DNA of 64,000 nucleotides from Motilimonas eburnea (GTDB taxonomy: Bacteria > Pseudomonadota > Gammaproteobacteria > Enterobacterales > CBDFNC01). Location of the stretch: positions 62,001 through 126,000 of the forward strand of contig NZ_JAIMJB010000003.1 in the NCBI RefSeq assembly GCF_021295345.1. Direction: 5' to 3'. Made by a program: the position numbers and the translations under genes. Positions 51,413-60,590 of the stretch are shown piece by piece (within the stretch, counting starts at the first letter, position 1; each line of letters opens with the position of its first letter). The notes under the pieces are model-generated. The model was not told the origin of the DNA. It did not search any database and saw only the letters and a list, made by a program, of their open reading frames with translations.

Positions 51413-52315
51413 TTATGCCAACTTACTGGCCTTTGGGCTCACAATCGCAAGGGCAATGCCCCCTAACACCAGCGCAGTTGCTAAGGTTAACGACCAAGAC
51501 CAAGTTTCATGAAGTAACAACACGCCTAGGATGGCTGCGATGATCGGCACAGTGAGTTGATACAAGCCCGCTTGTACCGCGGTTAATTGAGGCAACAAGC
51601 TGTACCACAGAGCATAGCCGCATGCCGATGCCACCACACCCGATAAACACGCTAATACAATGCCAGCAGCGGAGCTCCCTTGCGACCAATCAAACCAAGG
51701 CAGTAATAATAAACTGAGCAAGGCAGCGCGGATAAAATGCAGGCGACTTAACATGAGCACCTTGCCCTGACCGCTTCGTTTACCCAATAAGGTATAAGCA
51801 CCCCATGCCATCCCAGCCACCGTCATTAACACCGCAGCCGATACATCAGGCCAAACGCTACCGGGTAAGAATAAAACGCATAGCCCCAGCAGCGCCAATA
51901 ACATACCAAGCCATTGCCAAATACTGGGCTTGGCGCCCATAAAGAAACTGGCCACGAATAAGGTTATTTGCACCCAAGCGAACAAAATCAATGCGCCTAA
52001 GCCAGCCCCTAAACTCAAATAAGCAAATGAAAACCCCGCCGCATAAATAAGTAAAAAAATGGCTCCCCACCAGCTCACCTGAGCTTGCCCTGCGCTATTC
52101 GATTGACCTTTGTTTTGTGTCAACCAAACCAGCGCAATTAAAGTGAGTGCGCCAGAGCTTAGCCGGATCAAGGTAAACTCGCCTGCGGCAACTAAGTTTT
52201 CAGCTAAGGCTAAACGGCAAAAAATTGAGTTGGCAGCAAAAAGCAGTAAGGTCAGGCCAAGGCGTGACCAAAAGTGTATGGAATGAGTAGCGGTAGAGTC
52301 GAAAGGCTGGTTCAT
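51413..52315 (-). CDS. EamA/DMT-family transporter
   Basis: 300 residues with ten predicted transmembrane helices forming two EamA repeats (residues 15-145 and 160-290), the RhaT/YdcZ-type drug/metabolite transporter fold. 'NSIFCRLALAENLVAAGEFTLIRLSSGAL' is the first repeat's signature. Substrate is not predictable. Downstream on the genome are REP-like repeats and the cytochrome gene. Confidence 0.85.
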   Translation of the reverse strand: MNQPFDSTATHSIHFWSRLGLTLLLFAANSIFCRLALAENLVAAGEFTLIRLSSGALTLIALVWLTQNKGQSNSAGQAQVSWWGAIFLLIYAAGFSFAYLSLGAGLGALILFAWVQITLFVASFFMGAKPSIWQWLGMLLALLGLCVLFLPGSVWPDVSAAVLMTVAGMAWGAYTLLGKRSGQGKVLMLSRLHFIRAALLSLLLLPWFDWSQGSSAAGIVLACLSGVVASACGYALWYSLLPQLTAVQAGLYQLTVPIIAAILGVLLLHETWSWSLTLATALVLGGIALAIVSPKASKLA

Positions 52316-52350
52316 GGGCTATCTCTTTAAAAAAACAAATGATAGCCCTT

Positions 52351-52590
52351 AGCAAGCTCAGCTGCCACTGTCTAGCAACCTCGCATAGCCACCTGTGGGA
52401 GGTGAGCTCGCGAAAACGGCACAACTCACACTTAAATATATAATTCCCTGAGCAAGCTCAGGTCCCACTGTCTAGCAACTCCAGATAATCACCTGTGGGA
52501 GGCAAGCTCGCTCGGCGAAAACAACACAGCTCACACTTAATTATACATTTCCCTGAGCAAGCTCAGGTCCCACAAGCTCGCGATCAAACT
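52351..52590. repeat. REP-like tandem repeats
   Basis: Units starting AGCAAGCTCAG at 52351, 52451 and 52556 (about 100-105 bp period, third one partial). Each full unit contains CACCTGTGGGAGG..AGCTCGC, which resembles the Pseudomonas-type REP core TGTGGGAGCGAGCTTGCTCGC. The region lies between the EamA transporter and the cytochrome gene and encodes nothing. Confidence 0.8.
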
Positions 52591-52898
52591 TATTTTAGCG
52601 AAGCGTAATAAGCCGCTAAATCTGCAATATCTTCATCAGACAATGCCGCCGCGTTGGCTTGCATCACCGCCGCCATGCCGCCGGTGCGCTCTTTGTTTTT
52701 GTAAGCTTTTAATGATGACACTAAATAAGCTTCATTTTGCCCTGCCAGATTAGGGTAAACCGGCACACTCGCTATGCCTGCCTCACCATGACAAGCAACG
52801 CAAGTCGCTGATTTTGCCTTACCCGCTTCAGCGTCACCCGCCTGTGCTAAGCCCGGAAGACACGCTAACAGAGACAAACCTAATAACACTTTTTTCAT
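52590..52898 (-). CDS. Periplasmic class I cytochrome c (c5-like)
   Basis: 102 residues: signal peptide ending GLAQA, heme motif C33-V-A-C36-H37, and a Met ligand likely in GGMAAVMQ. '[14 protein letters not shown]' is the C-terminal helix of c4/c5-type cytochromes. It carries electrons in the periplasm, probably to an oxidase. Single gene. Confidence 0.93.
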   Translation of the reverse strand: MKKVLLGLSLLACLPGLAQAGDAEAGKAKSATCVACHGEAGIASVPVYPNLAGQNEAYLVSSLKAYKNKERTGGMAAVMQANAAALSDEDIADLAAYYASLK

Positions 52899-53010
52899 TA
52901 TTTATTATCCTTCACATTGCAGGTTATCTTAAAAATCATTTTATATTAGCAGCTTGAGCAACAATTAAGGCTACTCAGATCAACTAACATCGCGCTAAAA
53001 CAAGTTTAGC

Positions 53011-54246
53011 TTAAGTGATCTTACCTTGGTAAATACGTTGATAAACGTGATTTAGTCCATATTACAAACAGACATCTTGGGGTGAGCGAATATCCCATGC
53101 CACCATATTGGCCACCTTACCCACCTCAAGGGAGCCCTCTAGGTGGTCAACGCCGAGCGCCCGGGCTGCATTAAGGGTGATCCCTTGAAAAGCTTCTTCG
53201 GCACTTAATCCAAAGTGAATACAGGCCATATTAGCGGCTAGCAGTAAAGAAAGCAGTGGTGAAGATCCCGCATTGTAATCACTGGCAATGGCCATATTGA
53301 CCTTGTATTCACGCATCAAGGCAATAGGCGGCAAGCGTTTGAGTTGTAGATAATAATGACTTAATGGCAACAAAATGGCGCAACTATCATAAGTCGCCAG
53401 CGCCTTTACGCCGTGCTCATCAAGATAATTCAAATGCGCAACCGCTTTTGCCCCCTGAGAGGCGGCTAAAGAAGCACTGTGCAACAAGCGAAATTGCTCT
53501 GCGTGGGCACGAATCGCGAGTTTATGAAACTTGGCCACTTCAAAAATGGGCTTGGCCATGCTTAAACTAAACGCATTAGGGTCACAAAAAATATCCACGG
53601 TATCCATTAACTGTTGCTCTGCAAGCGCCGGGATCATTTGCTGACACAAGAGCGCAATATAAGCATCCTCTTTGCCTTGATATTCAGCGGGAAACACGTG
53701 GGCACCAAGAAAGGTAGTAGACACACTAATGGGCAAGGCTTTTTCAATCGCTTTTGCCACTTTCAGCATTTTAGTTTCAGTTTCTAAATCAAGGCCATAA
53801 CCCGATTTTATCTCGATTCGAGTCACCCCTTCTTGAATCAGCTTCTTCACTTTTGGCAGGGCAATATCTAATAATTGACGCATACTCGCTTGACGAGTTT
53901 CACGTACCGTGGCGTGAATTCCCCCGCCTTGCGCTAATAAGTCTAAATAAGGCACTCCCCGCTGCATCAGTTCAAAATCATCACTGCGATCACCGGCAAA
54001 CACCAAATGGGTATGGCTATCAATCAAGCCCGGAGATAGCCAGCGCCCTTGCAAGTCAATCACGGTTTGATCCGTTAATTCACTGGCATCCCATTCCGAC
54101 ATCGGAGCAATACAGCAAATAAAGCCATCAGCGACACCGACGGCACAACTGCGCTGCGTACCAAAGCGAGTGGGCACGTTAGCATCAAAACTGATTAACT
54201 CAGCATTAATCCAAATGGTGGAACACTGTGCAAAGGTGATGTTCAT
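53011..54246 (-). pseudogene. hutI: Imidazolonepropionase (HutI) with in-frame stop before its conserved tail
   Basis: The main frame (54246-53062) encodes 394 residues of HutI: HTHLVFAGDRSDDF (zinc-binding HxH), 'IEIKSGYGLDLETETKMLKV', HAEQF and ASDYNAG with the metal-binding Asp. A TAA at 53062-53064 ends it after DIRSPQDVCL. Continuing in the same frame, the next 16 codons read YGLNHVYQRIYQGKIT before a second TAA at 53011. That tail matches the C-terminal strand of HutI in other bacteria (YGVNHVHQVIKNG in Bacillus). Several active-site neighbours are also unusual (AHLNY for ADHLEY, LPLSHYYL for LPGAFYFL). Degeneration, or stop read-through, is possible. It normally makes N-formimino-L-glutamate. 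Confidence 0.8.
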
Positions 54247-54342
54247 TCAAGATCCCAAAAAGTTGATACAAAACGGGCCTGTATCAACTTCTAGTTCATA
54301 ACCCTGCACAGGGCAAATTGGAATAACAAATAAGCGGGTGAC

Positions 54343-55038
54343 TTAACAGCTATGATCAATCTGATAAATATGATCTAATTGCTCTGCTGACGACACCGCC
54401 ACATTAAGATCTTTGAGCAGGCCATCCTTAATCGAATAAACAATGCCATGCACCGTCAACGCCTGACCCCGCTGCCATGCATTTTGCACTATGCTGGTAT
54501 GGCAAACATTAGCGACCTGTTCCATCACATTAAGCTCACATAAGTAATCTACTCGCTGCTCTTGGCTCATGTCGGGATCAAACCTAGCCTGATGCTTTTG
54601 GTAAGTATCCTTAATATTACGTAACCAGTAATCAATTAAACCATGAGATGAATTTTCTAAGGCGGTTTTGATGCCGCCGCAGCCATAATGGCCCGTGACA
54701 ATAATATGTTTCACCTTAAGTACATCCACTGCATATTGGATAACCGACATGCAATTAAGGTCCGTGTGCACCACTAAATTCGCAATGTTACGATGGACAA
54801 AAATGTCACCCGGCAAGAGCCCTAATAACTGATTAGCAGGCACTCGGCTGTCCGAACAACCTATCCATAAATATTTAGGGGCCTGCTGCGCGGCGAGGGA
54901 TTCAAAAAATGCCGGATCTTCGGCTTTGATCTGCTGCGCCCAATCGCTGTTTTGCTGCAACAGCCGTTGTATTTCATTCAAACTCAATTCCTCTGCATCA
55001 TCTACTGGGCAGCAGTGTTGATTACTTTGTGCTAGCAC
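54343..55038 (-). CDS. can: Beta-class carbonic anhydrase
   Basis: 231 residues. Zinc ligands are in CSDSRVP (Cys-x-Asp-x-Arg) and HYGCGG (His-x2-Cys), and HRNIAN is the third signature. It interconverts CO2 and bicarbonate in the cytoplasm. The N-terminus is about 15 residues longer than the E. coli enzyme, with a CCPVDD stretch of unknown use. The codons before the start carry no strong site; monocistronic. Confidence 0.94.
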   Translation of the reverse strand: MLAQSNQHCCPVDDAEELSLNEIQRLLQQNSDWAQQIKAEDPAFFESLAAQQAPKYLWIGCSDSRVPANQLLGLLPGDIFVHRNIANLVVHTDLNCMSVIQYAVDVLKVKHIIVTGHYGCGGIKTALENSSHGLIDYWLRNIKDTYQKHQARFDPDMSQEQRVDYLCELNVMEQVANVCHTSIVQNAWQRGQALTVHGIVYSIKDGLLKDLNVAVSSAEQLDHIYQIDHSC

Positions 55039-55141
55039 TTTCGCTAATAAAAGTAATAACCTGCGCCTCCTTTCTACTTGTCAGCATTTTATCGGTTTAG
55101 AGTAACGAAACCCTGATGCAAAGCAAATAACAAACTCATGA

Positions 55142-55342
55142 TTAGTGTATTAGCCAAAACACATTTTCTTTACAGCGGATCCAGCAACTACGGCAGATTT
55201 GCTGCAATTCAGGCAACCATAACCAAAATAAAACGGCGAGCATCATCAATGTATCGCCGAACCAACCTTCAACCAACAAGCTGATGAGGGTCAAGGTGGC
55301 AATGAAAACGCGTTGCAAATGTGAGTCATTGGATAGTGTCAT
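55142..55342 (-). CDS. Small membrane protein (66 aa)
   Basis: 66 residues from ATG 55342, preceded by the near-perfect AAGGAGGGGAGC; the ORF from 55396 is not needed. Two hydrophobic segments (residues 12-25 and 29-45) make a two-helix hairpin with a Cys-rich polar tail (ICRSCWIRC). No family is recognised. It lies between can and the control region at 55400, reading leftward. Confidence 0.6.
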   Translation of the reverse strand: MTLSNDSHLQRVFIATLTLISLLVEGWFGDTLMMLAVLFWLWLPELQQICRSCWIRCKENVFWLIH

Positions 55343-55399
55343 CGTGCTCCCCTCCTTTGCGCTTTTAAGGGAAAGATGCATAACCCATTCCAACAAATT

Positions 55400-55633
55400 T
55401 TCGATTTTTCTAGTATCATAGCCTGCTACATTTATCCAACTGGCGTTTATACTTACGGTTAGCTAACTGGGGTATATTCCTCAAGGTGTCTGCTCAGCGA
55501 CAATCCCTTGGCGCTTAGACCAAGCCGTCAGGTCTCGGTTCGCTGCATGTTCACCACAGCCCGATATTGCTCGTCGCGCAAAACGGGTTACTAGGCTGCA
55601 ATAAATGCAATTTGCAGTAATAAGGGGGCGCCA
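55400..55633. other. Structured intergenic region, candidate small RNA or leader
   Basis: 234 bases without a protein gene. Two stable stems are visible: CTTGG (55507-55511)/CCAAG (55520-55524) with an 8-base loop, and CCCG-A-U-AUUGC (55560-55570) against GCAA..CGGG (55578-55587). TATATT near 55473 may be a -10. It could be a leader of the gene at 55634 or a small RNA. It does not have the SRP RNA core. Confidence 0.35.
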
Positions 55634-56587
55634 ATGAGACAAGGAACGAAAGTGCACAAACTCTACCCGCTGTTGTTGTTGGCAACGATATCAACGTCGC
55701 CCCTAGCGGCAGACTCAGAACAAGATGAAAACGAAAGCCTGTGTGAATACGAAAGTCCGCATAACACCATGCTCGACAAAGCCTATGATTATCTCAATAC
55801 TAAGATGTGTGAGCCCGCCCTTTGGTTTGATGATTTCTTCGTTGATGAGCGGGTGAGTGAAGATGCCAGAGCCGGCACCATGGTACGCTGGTATAACGAC
55901 TTTAAGTACACCGAAGGCGAAGGCTTTGACTATGAAACCCGCCTCTCTGCTCGGGTACATATTCCCAAGGCAACCAAGCGCCTCAAACTTGTTTTTGATA
56001 ATGACAGTGATAGCAAGGTAGCCGATTTGTTTCCCGGTAGCTCAGATGACACCAAAAATACCTTGGGCTTGCAGTATGATTGGTTTGTTAAAGGTCGCTC
56101 TAGTTTAAATTTTAAAGTGAGTTTGCACCCTGGCATCGAAGCCCGCTATCGTTATATCTATCCCGTCAATGATGCCACCTATGCACGTATCACCCAAAAG
56201 GTGTATCAAAAGAAGAAAGAAACCGGCAGTAATACCAGTATTGACTTGGACCATAGGCTAAACCAGAACTTATTAATTCGTTGGAATAACTTCGTTAAAT
56301 TCTCCACGGAATTTGACGGCTCTGAGCTCGGCACGGGGATCACACTATACCAATACCTGTCCGACAAACGTGCGTTAGCCTATGAAGCCAGTCTGTACGG
56401 TAAAACCCAACCTTATCGCTACCTAGCCAATCAACGTCTGGCAGTCCGCTACCGTCAAAACATTCTGCGTAAATGGTTTTTCTATGAAATCACCCCGGCC
56501 ATCGAATGGCCAAAAGAAGAGTATGAATCGAGACGAGATGAAGCTTCTATCACCCTTAGACTAGAGGTGTTGTTTAATAATATCTAA
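55634..56587 (+). CDS. Outer-membrane-type hypothetical protein (317 aa)
   Basis: 317 residues with a signal peptide ending SPLAA, two Cys in the mature N-terminus (CEYE, KMCEPA), and then about 12 aromatic-bounded beta strands ending LRLEVLFNNI. The acidic DSKVADLFPGSSDD loop and the general design fit an outer-membrane barrel. No Pfam family is recognised. The ATG has AGGGGGCGCC upstream. Neighbours do not suggest a role. Confidence 0.65.
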   Translation: MRQGTKVHKLYPLLLLATISTSPLAADSEQDENESLCEYESPHNTMLDKAYDYLNTKMCEPALWFDDFFVDERVSEDARAGTMVRWYNDFKYTEGEGFDYETRLSARVHIPKATKRLKLVFDNDSDSKVADLFPGSSDDTKNTLGLQYDWFVKGRSSLNFKVSLHPGIEARYRYIYPVNDATYARITQKVYQKKKETGSNTSIDLDHRLNQNLLIRWNNFVKFSTEFDGSELGTGITLYQYLSDKRALAYEASLYGKTQPYRYLANQRLAVRYRQNILRKWFFYEITPAIEWPKEEYESRRDEASITLRLEVLFNNI

Positions 56588-56704
56588 CCCTAACGCTCAG
56601 TTTGATAGCTAGTACCTATCAGACTGACTGTTATAAACCAATATCACCTAAGCTGCTTTTGCTCTATGCTATGGCTTAGTTGATAATCACCGAAGGAAAT
56701 TATT

Positions 56705-56974
56705 ATGTTAGCCGTTATTTTTGGTCGCCCAGGTTGTCCGTATTGTGTTCGCGCTAAAGAAATCGCCGAGACATTAACCGAGTCACGCGACGATTTTAAA
56801 TTTCGCTATGTTGATATCCAAGCTGAAGGTATCAGCAAAGCCGACTTGGAAAAAACCGTGGGCAAGCCGGTTGAAACCGTGCCACAGATCTTCTTAGATA
56901 AAACCCATGTCGGCGGTTGTACTGAGTTCGAAGCATATGCCAAAGAACACTTAGGCCTGTATCAAGAGGGCTAA
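56705..56974 (+). CDS. grxA: Glutaredoxin 1
   Basis: 89 residues, class I glutaredoxin with Cys11-Pro-Tyr-Cys14 in FGRPGCPYCVRAKE. TVPQIF holds the cis-proline, and GGCTEFEAY the glutathione-binding glycines, as in E. coli GrxA. It reduces ribonucleotide reductase and other disulfides with glutathione. A good GAAGGAA site precedes the ATG. It is followed by yheT after 4 bases, so the genes are likely co-transcribed. Confidence 0.93.
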   Translation: MLAVIFGRPGCPYCVRAKEIAETLTESRDDFKFRYVDIQAEGISKADLEKTVGKPVETVPQIFLDKTHVGGCTEFEAYAKEHLGLYQEG

Positions 56975-56978
56975 ATGG

Positions 56979-57950
56979 GTGACCGCTGCGTTGTCCCCAT
57001 TTTCGGCGCCACTGTGGTGCGCTAATGCGCACCTACAAACCTTGCTCCCCACCTTACTCAAGCGCCAATTTCGCCAGCACCTGCACCAACAAACCATCAC
57101 CACGCCTGATGGTGACTTTTTAGACCTGATTTGGACAGAGCCCCCCAAGGCTCACTACCCTAAGCCCATCGTGGTGTTGTTTCACGGCTTGGAAGGGTCG
57201 TTACACTCGCCTTATGCGCAAGGCATGCTCCACGCCATAAAAAAAGCAGGCTGGATTGGCTGTTTAATGCATTTTCGCGGTTGCAGCGGTCGGCCGAACT
57301 TAACCGCGCGCAGTTACCACAGTGGGGAAACCCAAGATGCGCGATTCTTATTAACTTGGTTAAACCAGCATTATCCTGAGCACCCTCTCGTGGCCATCGG
57401 ATATTCTCTGGGTGGCAATATGCTGCTCAATCTCGTCGCCGAACCAGAGCCTACGGCGCTAAAAGCGGCGGTGTCGGTCTCGGCGCCATTACGTCTTGAG
57501 CTTTGTGCAAAAAGACTACAAAAAGGGTTTTCTCGGGTTTATCAGCATCATTTGCTCAGCCGAATGAAGCGCAACTTAGCTAACAAAATACAAACCGGTG
57601 CACTGGCTGAGTTTACCTTGCCCCATCCAACCGAAATACAGAACTTTCACGATTTTGATCAGGCTATCACCGCTCCCCTTCATGGCTTTGCCAGTGCCAA
57701 TGATTATTATCAGCAGTGCAGCGCATTTCATAAGCTCAGTGCGATCCACACCCCAAGCTTACTGATCCACGCTCAGGATGATCCCTTTATGACAACCGCG
57801 GTGATCCCAACCGCCGATCAAGTAAGCCAACAGGTTGAGTTGATGATCAGTGAAAAAGGCGGGCATGTCGGCTTTGTCCACGGTAATATACATCAGCCCC
57901 AATTTTGGTTGGAGCAAACTATCCCCGTGTGGTTAAATCGATTTATCTAG
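56979..57950 (+). CDS. yheT: YheT-family alpha/beta hydrolase
   Basis: 323 residues beginning with GTG. The nucleophile elbow is GYSLGGN (about residue 148), the oxyanion loop is FHGLEGS, and the Asp and His are near DDPFM and GGHVGF. The 'ANAHLQTLLPTLLKRQ' start is the YheT/ABHD1 hallmark. Substrate is not established. It is part of the conserved yheT-yheU-prkB order, as in E. coli. Confidence 0.9.
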   Translation: MTAALSPFSAPLWCANAHLQTLLPTLLKRQFRQHLHQQTITTPDGDFLDLIWTEPPKAHYPKPIVVLFHGLEGSLHSPYAQGMLHAIKKAGWIGCLMHFRGCSGRPNLTARSYHSGETQDARFLLTWLNQHYPEHPLVAIGYSLGGNMLLNLVAEPEPTALKAAVSVSAPLRLELCAKRLQKGFSRVYQHHLLSRMKRNLANKIQTGALAEFTLPHPTEIQNFHDFDQAITAPLHGFASANDYYQQCSAFHKLSAIHTPSLLIHAQDDPFMTTAVIPTADQVSQQVELMISEKGGHVGFVHGNIHQPQFWLEQTIPVWLNRFI

Positions 57951-57958
57951 AGCGCTAA

Positions 57959-58198
57959 ATGATTATTCCTTATCAAGAAATCCAACCCGATACGTTAACC
58001 GAGTTAATTGAGCATTTTGTCCTGCGAGAGGGCACGGAATATGGCGAGCAGGACGTAAGCCTAGCCGATAAGGTGGCACAAGTAAGGGCACAGCTTGCGT
58101 CAGGGCAGGTGGTTATCGTTTATTCTGAGCTTCATGAGTCGGTCAATATCGTGCCAAAAGAGCAAGTAAGTGCAGAAAATAACAGTTTGATCTGCTAA
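57959..58198 (+). CDS. yheU: YheU family protein
   Basis: 79 residues: [20 protein letters not shown] and '[27 protein letters not shown]' match YheU. It is a short helical protein with unknown function, always next to yheT. The start overlaps the previous stop region by a few bases and both share a message. Confidence 0.92.
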   Translation: MIIPYQEIQPDTLTELIEHFVLREGTEYGEQDVSLADKVAQVRAQLASGQVVIVYSELHESVNIVPKEQVSAENNSLIC

Positions 58199-58269
58199 AG
58201 CATTTGCGGTCGGATATTTTTCCCCTAAACTGCTATTCCTATGTCGACTTTTTAGCTTAAGGTGTTTTC

Positions 58270-59139
58270 ATGTCAGCTACGCATCCCATTATCGCGATCA
58301 CCGGCTCTTCTGGCGCGGGCACATCCACTACAACCTTAGCCTTTGCGCAAATTTTCCGACAACTCGGCATTAAAGCGGCCTTTGTAGAAGGCGACAGTTT
58401 CCACCGCTACACCCGCCCTGAAATGGATGTGGCAGTGCGCAAGGCACGTGAGCAAGGTAAACACATTAGTTATTTCGGCCCCCAAGCCAATGACTTTGAA
58501 CAACTTGAGCATTTTATGAAAGAATATGGCGAAACAGGCACAGGTAAGTTTCGTCGTTACCTGCATACCTTTGATGAAGCCGTGCCGTATAACCAAATGC
58601 CTGGTACCTTTACCCCGTGGCAAGAGTTAGAAGACAACACCGACTTGTTGTTTTACGAAGGCTTACACGGTGCGGTGTGCGATGGTGAGGTCAACGTCGC
58701 TCAACATGTCGACTTTCTCATCGGCATGGTCCCTATCGTTAACCTAGAATGGATCCAAAAACTGGTACGCGATACCTCAGAGCGTGGCCATTCCCGTGAA
58801 GCGGTCACCGATTCCATTGTTCGCTCCATGGATGATTACATTAACTTTATCACGCCGCAATTTTCACGCACCCATATTAACTTTCAGCGCGTTCCTTTGG
58901 TGGATACCTCAAACCCATTTAGTGCCAAGAACATTCCTTCTTTAGACGAAAGCTTGTTAGTGATCCGTTTCCGAGGCATTAAAAACATGGACTTCCCTTA
59001 TCTGTTATCCATGATTGATGGCTCCTATATGTCACGAATGAATACCATCGTCGTGCCTGGGGGTAAAATGGGATTTGCAATGGAGCTGCTATTAACGCCT
59101 TTGATCCGACAATTAATGGCAACGGGGAAGATAGCTTAG
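58270..59139 (+). CDS. prkB: Phosphoribulokinase-like protein PrkB
   Basis: 289 residues nearly identical in plan to E. coli PrkB: GSSGAGTSTT (P-loop), 'EGDSFHRYTRPEMDVAVRKAREQGKHISYFGP', 'LLFYEGLHGAV' and 'VNLEWIQKLVRDTSERGHSREAV'. It belongs to the phosphoribulokinase/uridine kinase superfamily; no RuBisCO is present, so its substrate is unknown. It lies between yheU and the divergent yhfA/crp pair, matching E. coli. Confidence 0.92.
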   Translation: MSATHPIIAITGSSGAGTSTTTLAFAQIFRQLGIKAAFVEGDSFHRYTRPEMDVAVRKAREQGKHISYFGPQANDFEQLEHFMKEYGETGTGKFRRYLHTFDEAVPYNQMPGTFTPWQELEDNTDLLFYEGLHGAVCDGEVNVAQHVDFLIGMVPIVNLEWIQKLVRDTSERGHSREAVTDSIVRSMDDYINFITPQFSRTHINFQRVPLVDTSNPFSAKNIPSLDESLLVIRFRGIKNMDFPYLLSMIDGSYMSRMNTIVVPGGKMGFAMELLLTPLIRQLMATGKIA

Positions 59140-59192
59140 TTAACTGGTTATCGTGCTCATCAAACTCGATGCTTGATGAGCAGACCTAATAA

Positions 59193-59594
59193 TTAAGGAT
59201 TAATCACAAAGCTAGCATTGATCTGTGCGGTCGACTCAAGCATTTTTGCTACCGAGCAATACTTATCCATCGAGGCATCAATCGCCTTTGCGACTTCGTT
59301 CGCGTCTACACCTTGGCCTGTTAAGGTATAAATCAAATCAATTTGCGTAAATACTTTAGGGGCGGTCTCGGCGCGCTGCGCCTTAACATCCACACTGCAG
59401 GCTTCAACCCCTTGTCCGGCTTGCTGTAAATCAGAAACAATATCCACGCTACTGCAGCCAGCAATGGCCATCAGTACTAATTCCATCGGGCTAGCACCCG
59501 AAGTGCCACTGTTACCGTCCATCAATACCTGATGACCTTTACTTGATTGCCCGACGAACTGTAATGCTTGTGACCAATCGACTTTTACTTGCAT
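59193..59594 (-). CDS. yhfA: OsmC-family protein YhfA
   Basis: 133 residues from ATG 59594 with GAGAAG upstream; the longer frame from 59621 is not favoured. OsmC fold: 'GASPMELVLMAIAGCSSVDIVSDLQQAGQGVEACSVDV' holds the redox Cys, the second Cys is in DKYCSVAKM. E. coli YhfA stands at the same place next to crp. Such proteins reduce organic peroxides, but YhfA's role is unproven. Confidence 0.9.
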   Translation of the reverse strand: MQVKVDWSQALQFVGQSSKGHQVLMDGNSGTSGASPMELVLMAIAGCSSVDIVSDLQQAGQGVEACSVDVKAQRAETAPKVFTQIDLIYTLTGQGVDANEVAKAIDASMDKYCSVAKMLESTAQINASFVINP

Positions 59595-59622
59595 ATTCTT
59601 CTCACTCAATAGATGACTCAAA

Positions 59623-59644
59623 AAACGTGACTTATTTCACACCC
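59623..59644. promoter_or_regulatory. CRP binding site between yhfA and crp
   Basis: GTGACTTATTTCACA fits the CRP core GTGA-N6-TCAC (consensus TGTGA-N6-TCACA) except for the first base. It is 33 bases before yhfA and about 193 before crp, a position suitable for autoregulation of crp and control of yhfA. Confidence 0.75.
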
Positions 59645-59833
59645 ATGTTCATAACAACATCAATGTAAAAACCTGATCCAGCGCTAATTTTATAACTTTA
59701 TCATTCAAGACTTGCAGCATAACCACAAGGCTTTTATGCTATCATGCGTTAATTATAAAGCTCACTGCTAATGATGTCTCGCTGCAGGTGCAACAGGATT
59801 GAAGCGGTAACATACAGTCATAGAGGAACACAT

Positions 59834-60472
59834 ATGGTACTTGGTAAACCTCAAGCAGATCCGACGTTAGAATGGTTTTTGTCGCACTGCCATATCCACA
59901 AGTATCCTTCTAAAAGCACATTAATCCACGCTGGTGAAAAAGCTGAAACCCTTTACTACATCGTAAAAGGTTCAGTTGCTGTGTTGATCAAGGATGAAGA
60001 AGGCAAAGAAATGATCCTGTCTTACCTGAATCAGGGGGACTTTATGGGTGAATTAGGGTTATTTGACGATTCAGAAAACCCAATCCGCACCGCTTGGATC
60101 AGAGCAAAATCACCCTGTGAAGTGGCTGAGATTTCGTACAAGAAATTCCGTCAACTGATTCAAGTAAACCCAGAAATCCTAATGCGTTTATCGTCGCAGA
60201 TGGGTGCGCGTTTACAAGAAACCAGCCAAAAAGTGGGCGACCTAGCCTTCTTAGACGTCACCGGCCGTATTGCTCAAACGCTGCTTAGCCTAGCGAAGCA
60301 ACCTGATGCAATGACTCACCCAGACGGCATGCAAATCAAGATCACCCGTCAAGAAATCGGTCAAATCGTGGGTTGTTCACGCGAAACCGTGGGTCGTATT
60401 TTGAAGATGCTAGAAGAGCAAAACCTTATCTCTGCGCACGGTAAAACTATCGTGGTATTTGGTACGCGTTAA
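59834..60472 (+). CDS. crp: Cyclic AMP receptor protein
   Basis: 212 residues from ATG 59834 (AGAGGA upstream); an earlier ATG at 59771 gives an unlikely leader. cAMP pocket: [20 protein letters not shown] (Arg/Ser ligand region), and the recognition helix '[25 protein letters not shown]'. Global regulator of carbon use and many other genes. Activating region and N-terminal '[34 protein letters not shown]' agree with E. coli CRP. Confidence 0.96.
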   Translation: MVLGKPQADPTLEWFLSHCHIHKYPSKSTLIHAGEKAETLYYIVKGSVAVLIKDEEGKEMILSYLNQGDFMGELGLFDDSENPIRTAWIRAKSPCEVAEISYKKFRQLIQVNPEILMRLSSQMGARLQETSQKVGDLAFLDVTGRIAQTLLSLAKQPDAMTHPDGMQIKITRQEIGQIVGCSRETVGRILKMLEEQNLISAHGKTIVVFGTR

Positions 60473-60490
60473 TCTAAGCATGCACTATCT

Positions 60491-60521
60491 AAAAAACGAG
60501 GCAAGTTTGCCTCGTTTTTTT
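60491..60521 (+). terminator. Intrinsic terminator of crp
   Basis: ACGAGGCAA (60496-60504) pairs with TTGCCTCGT (60507-60515), preceded by six A and followed by seven T. Confidence 0.92.
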
Positions 60522-60545
60522 ATGCCCGAAATATTTTCAAGGCAC

Positions 60546-60570
60546 AAAAAAACCGGCCTAAGCCGGTTTT
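60546..60570 (-). terminator. Intrinsic terminator of the rpsF operon
   Basis: AACCGGC and GCCGGTT (60551-60557, 60562-60568) with the A-run on the left act as T-run on the minus strand, 21 bases after the rplI stop. Confidence 0.9.
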
Positions 60571-60590
60571 CAAGAGTAAGCAATTAATGC

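Noticed and set aside
55490-55600. Possible signal-recognition-particle RNA (CCGTCAGGTC similarity)
   Set aside because: The conserved GGAAG tetraloop and AGCAG side of the SRP core are absent.
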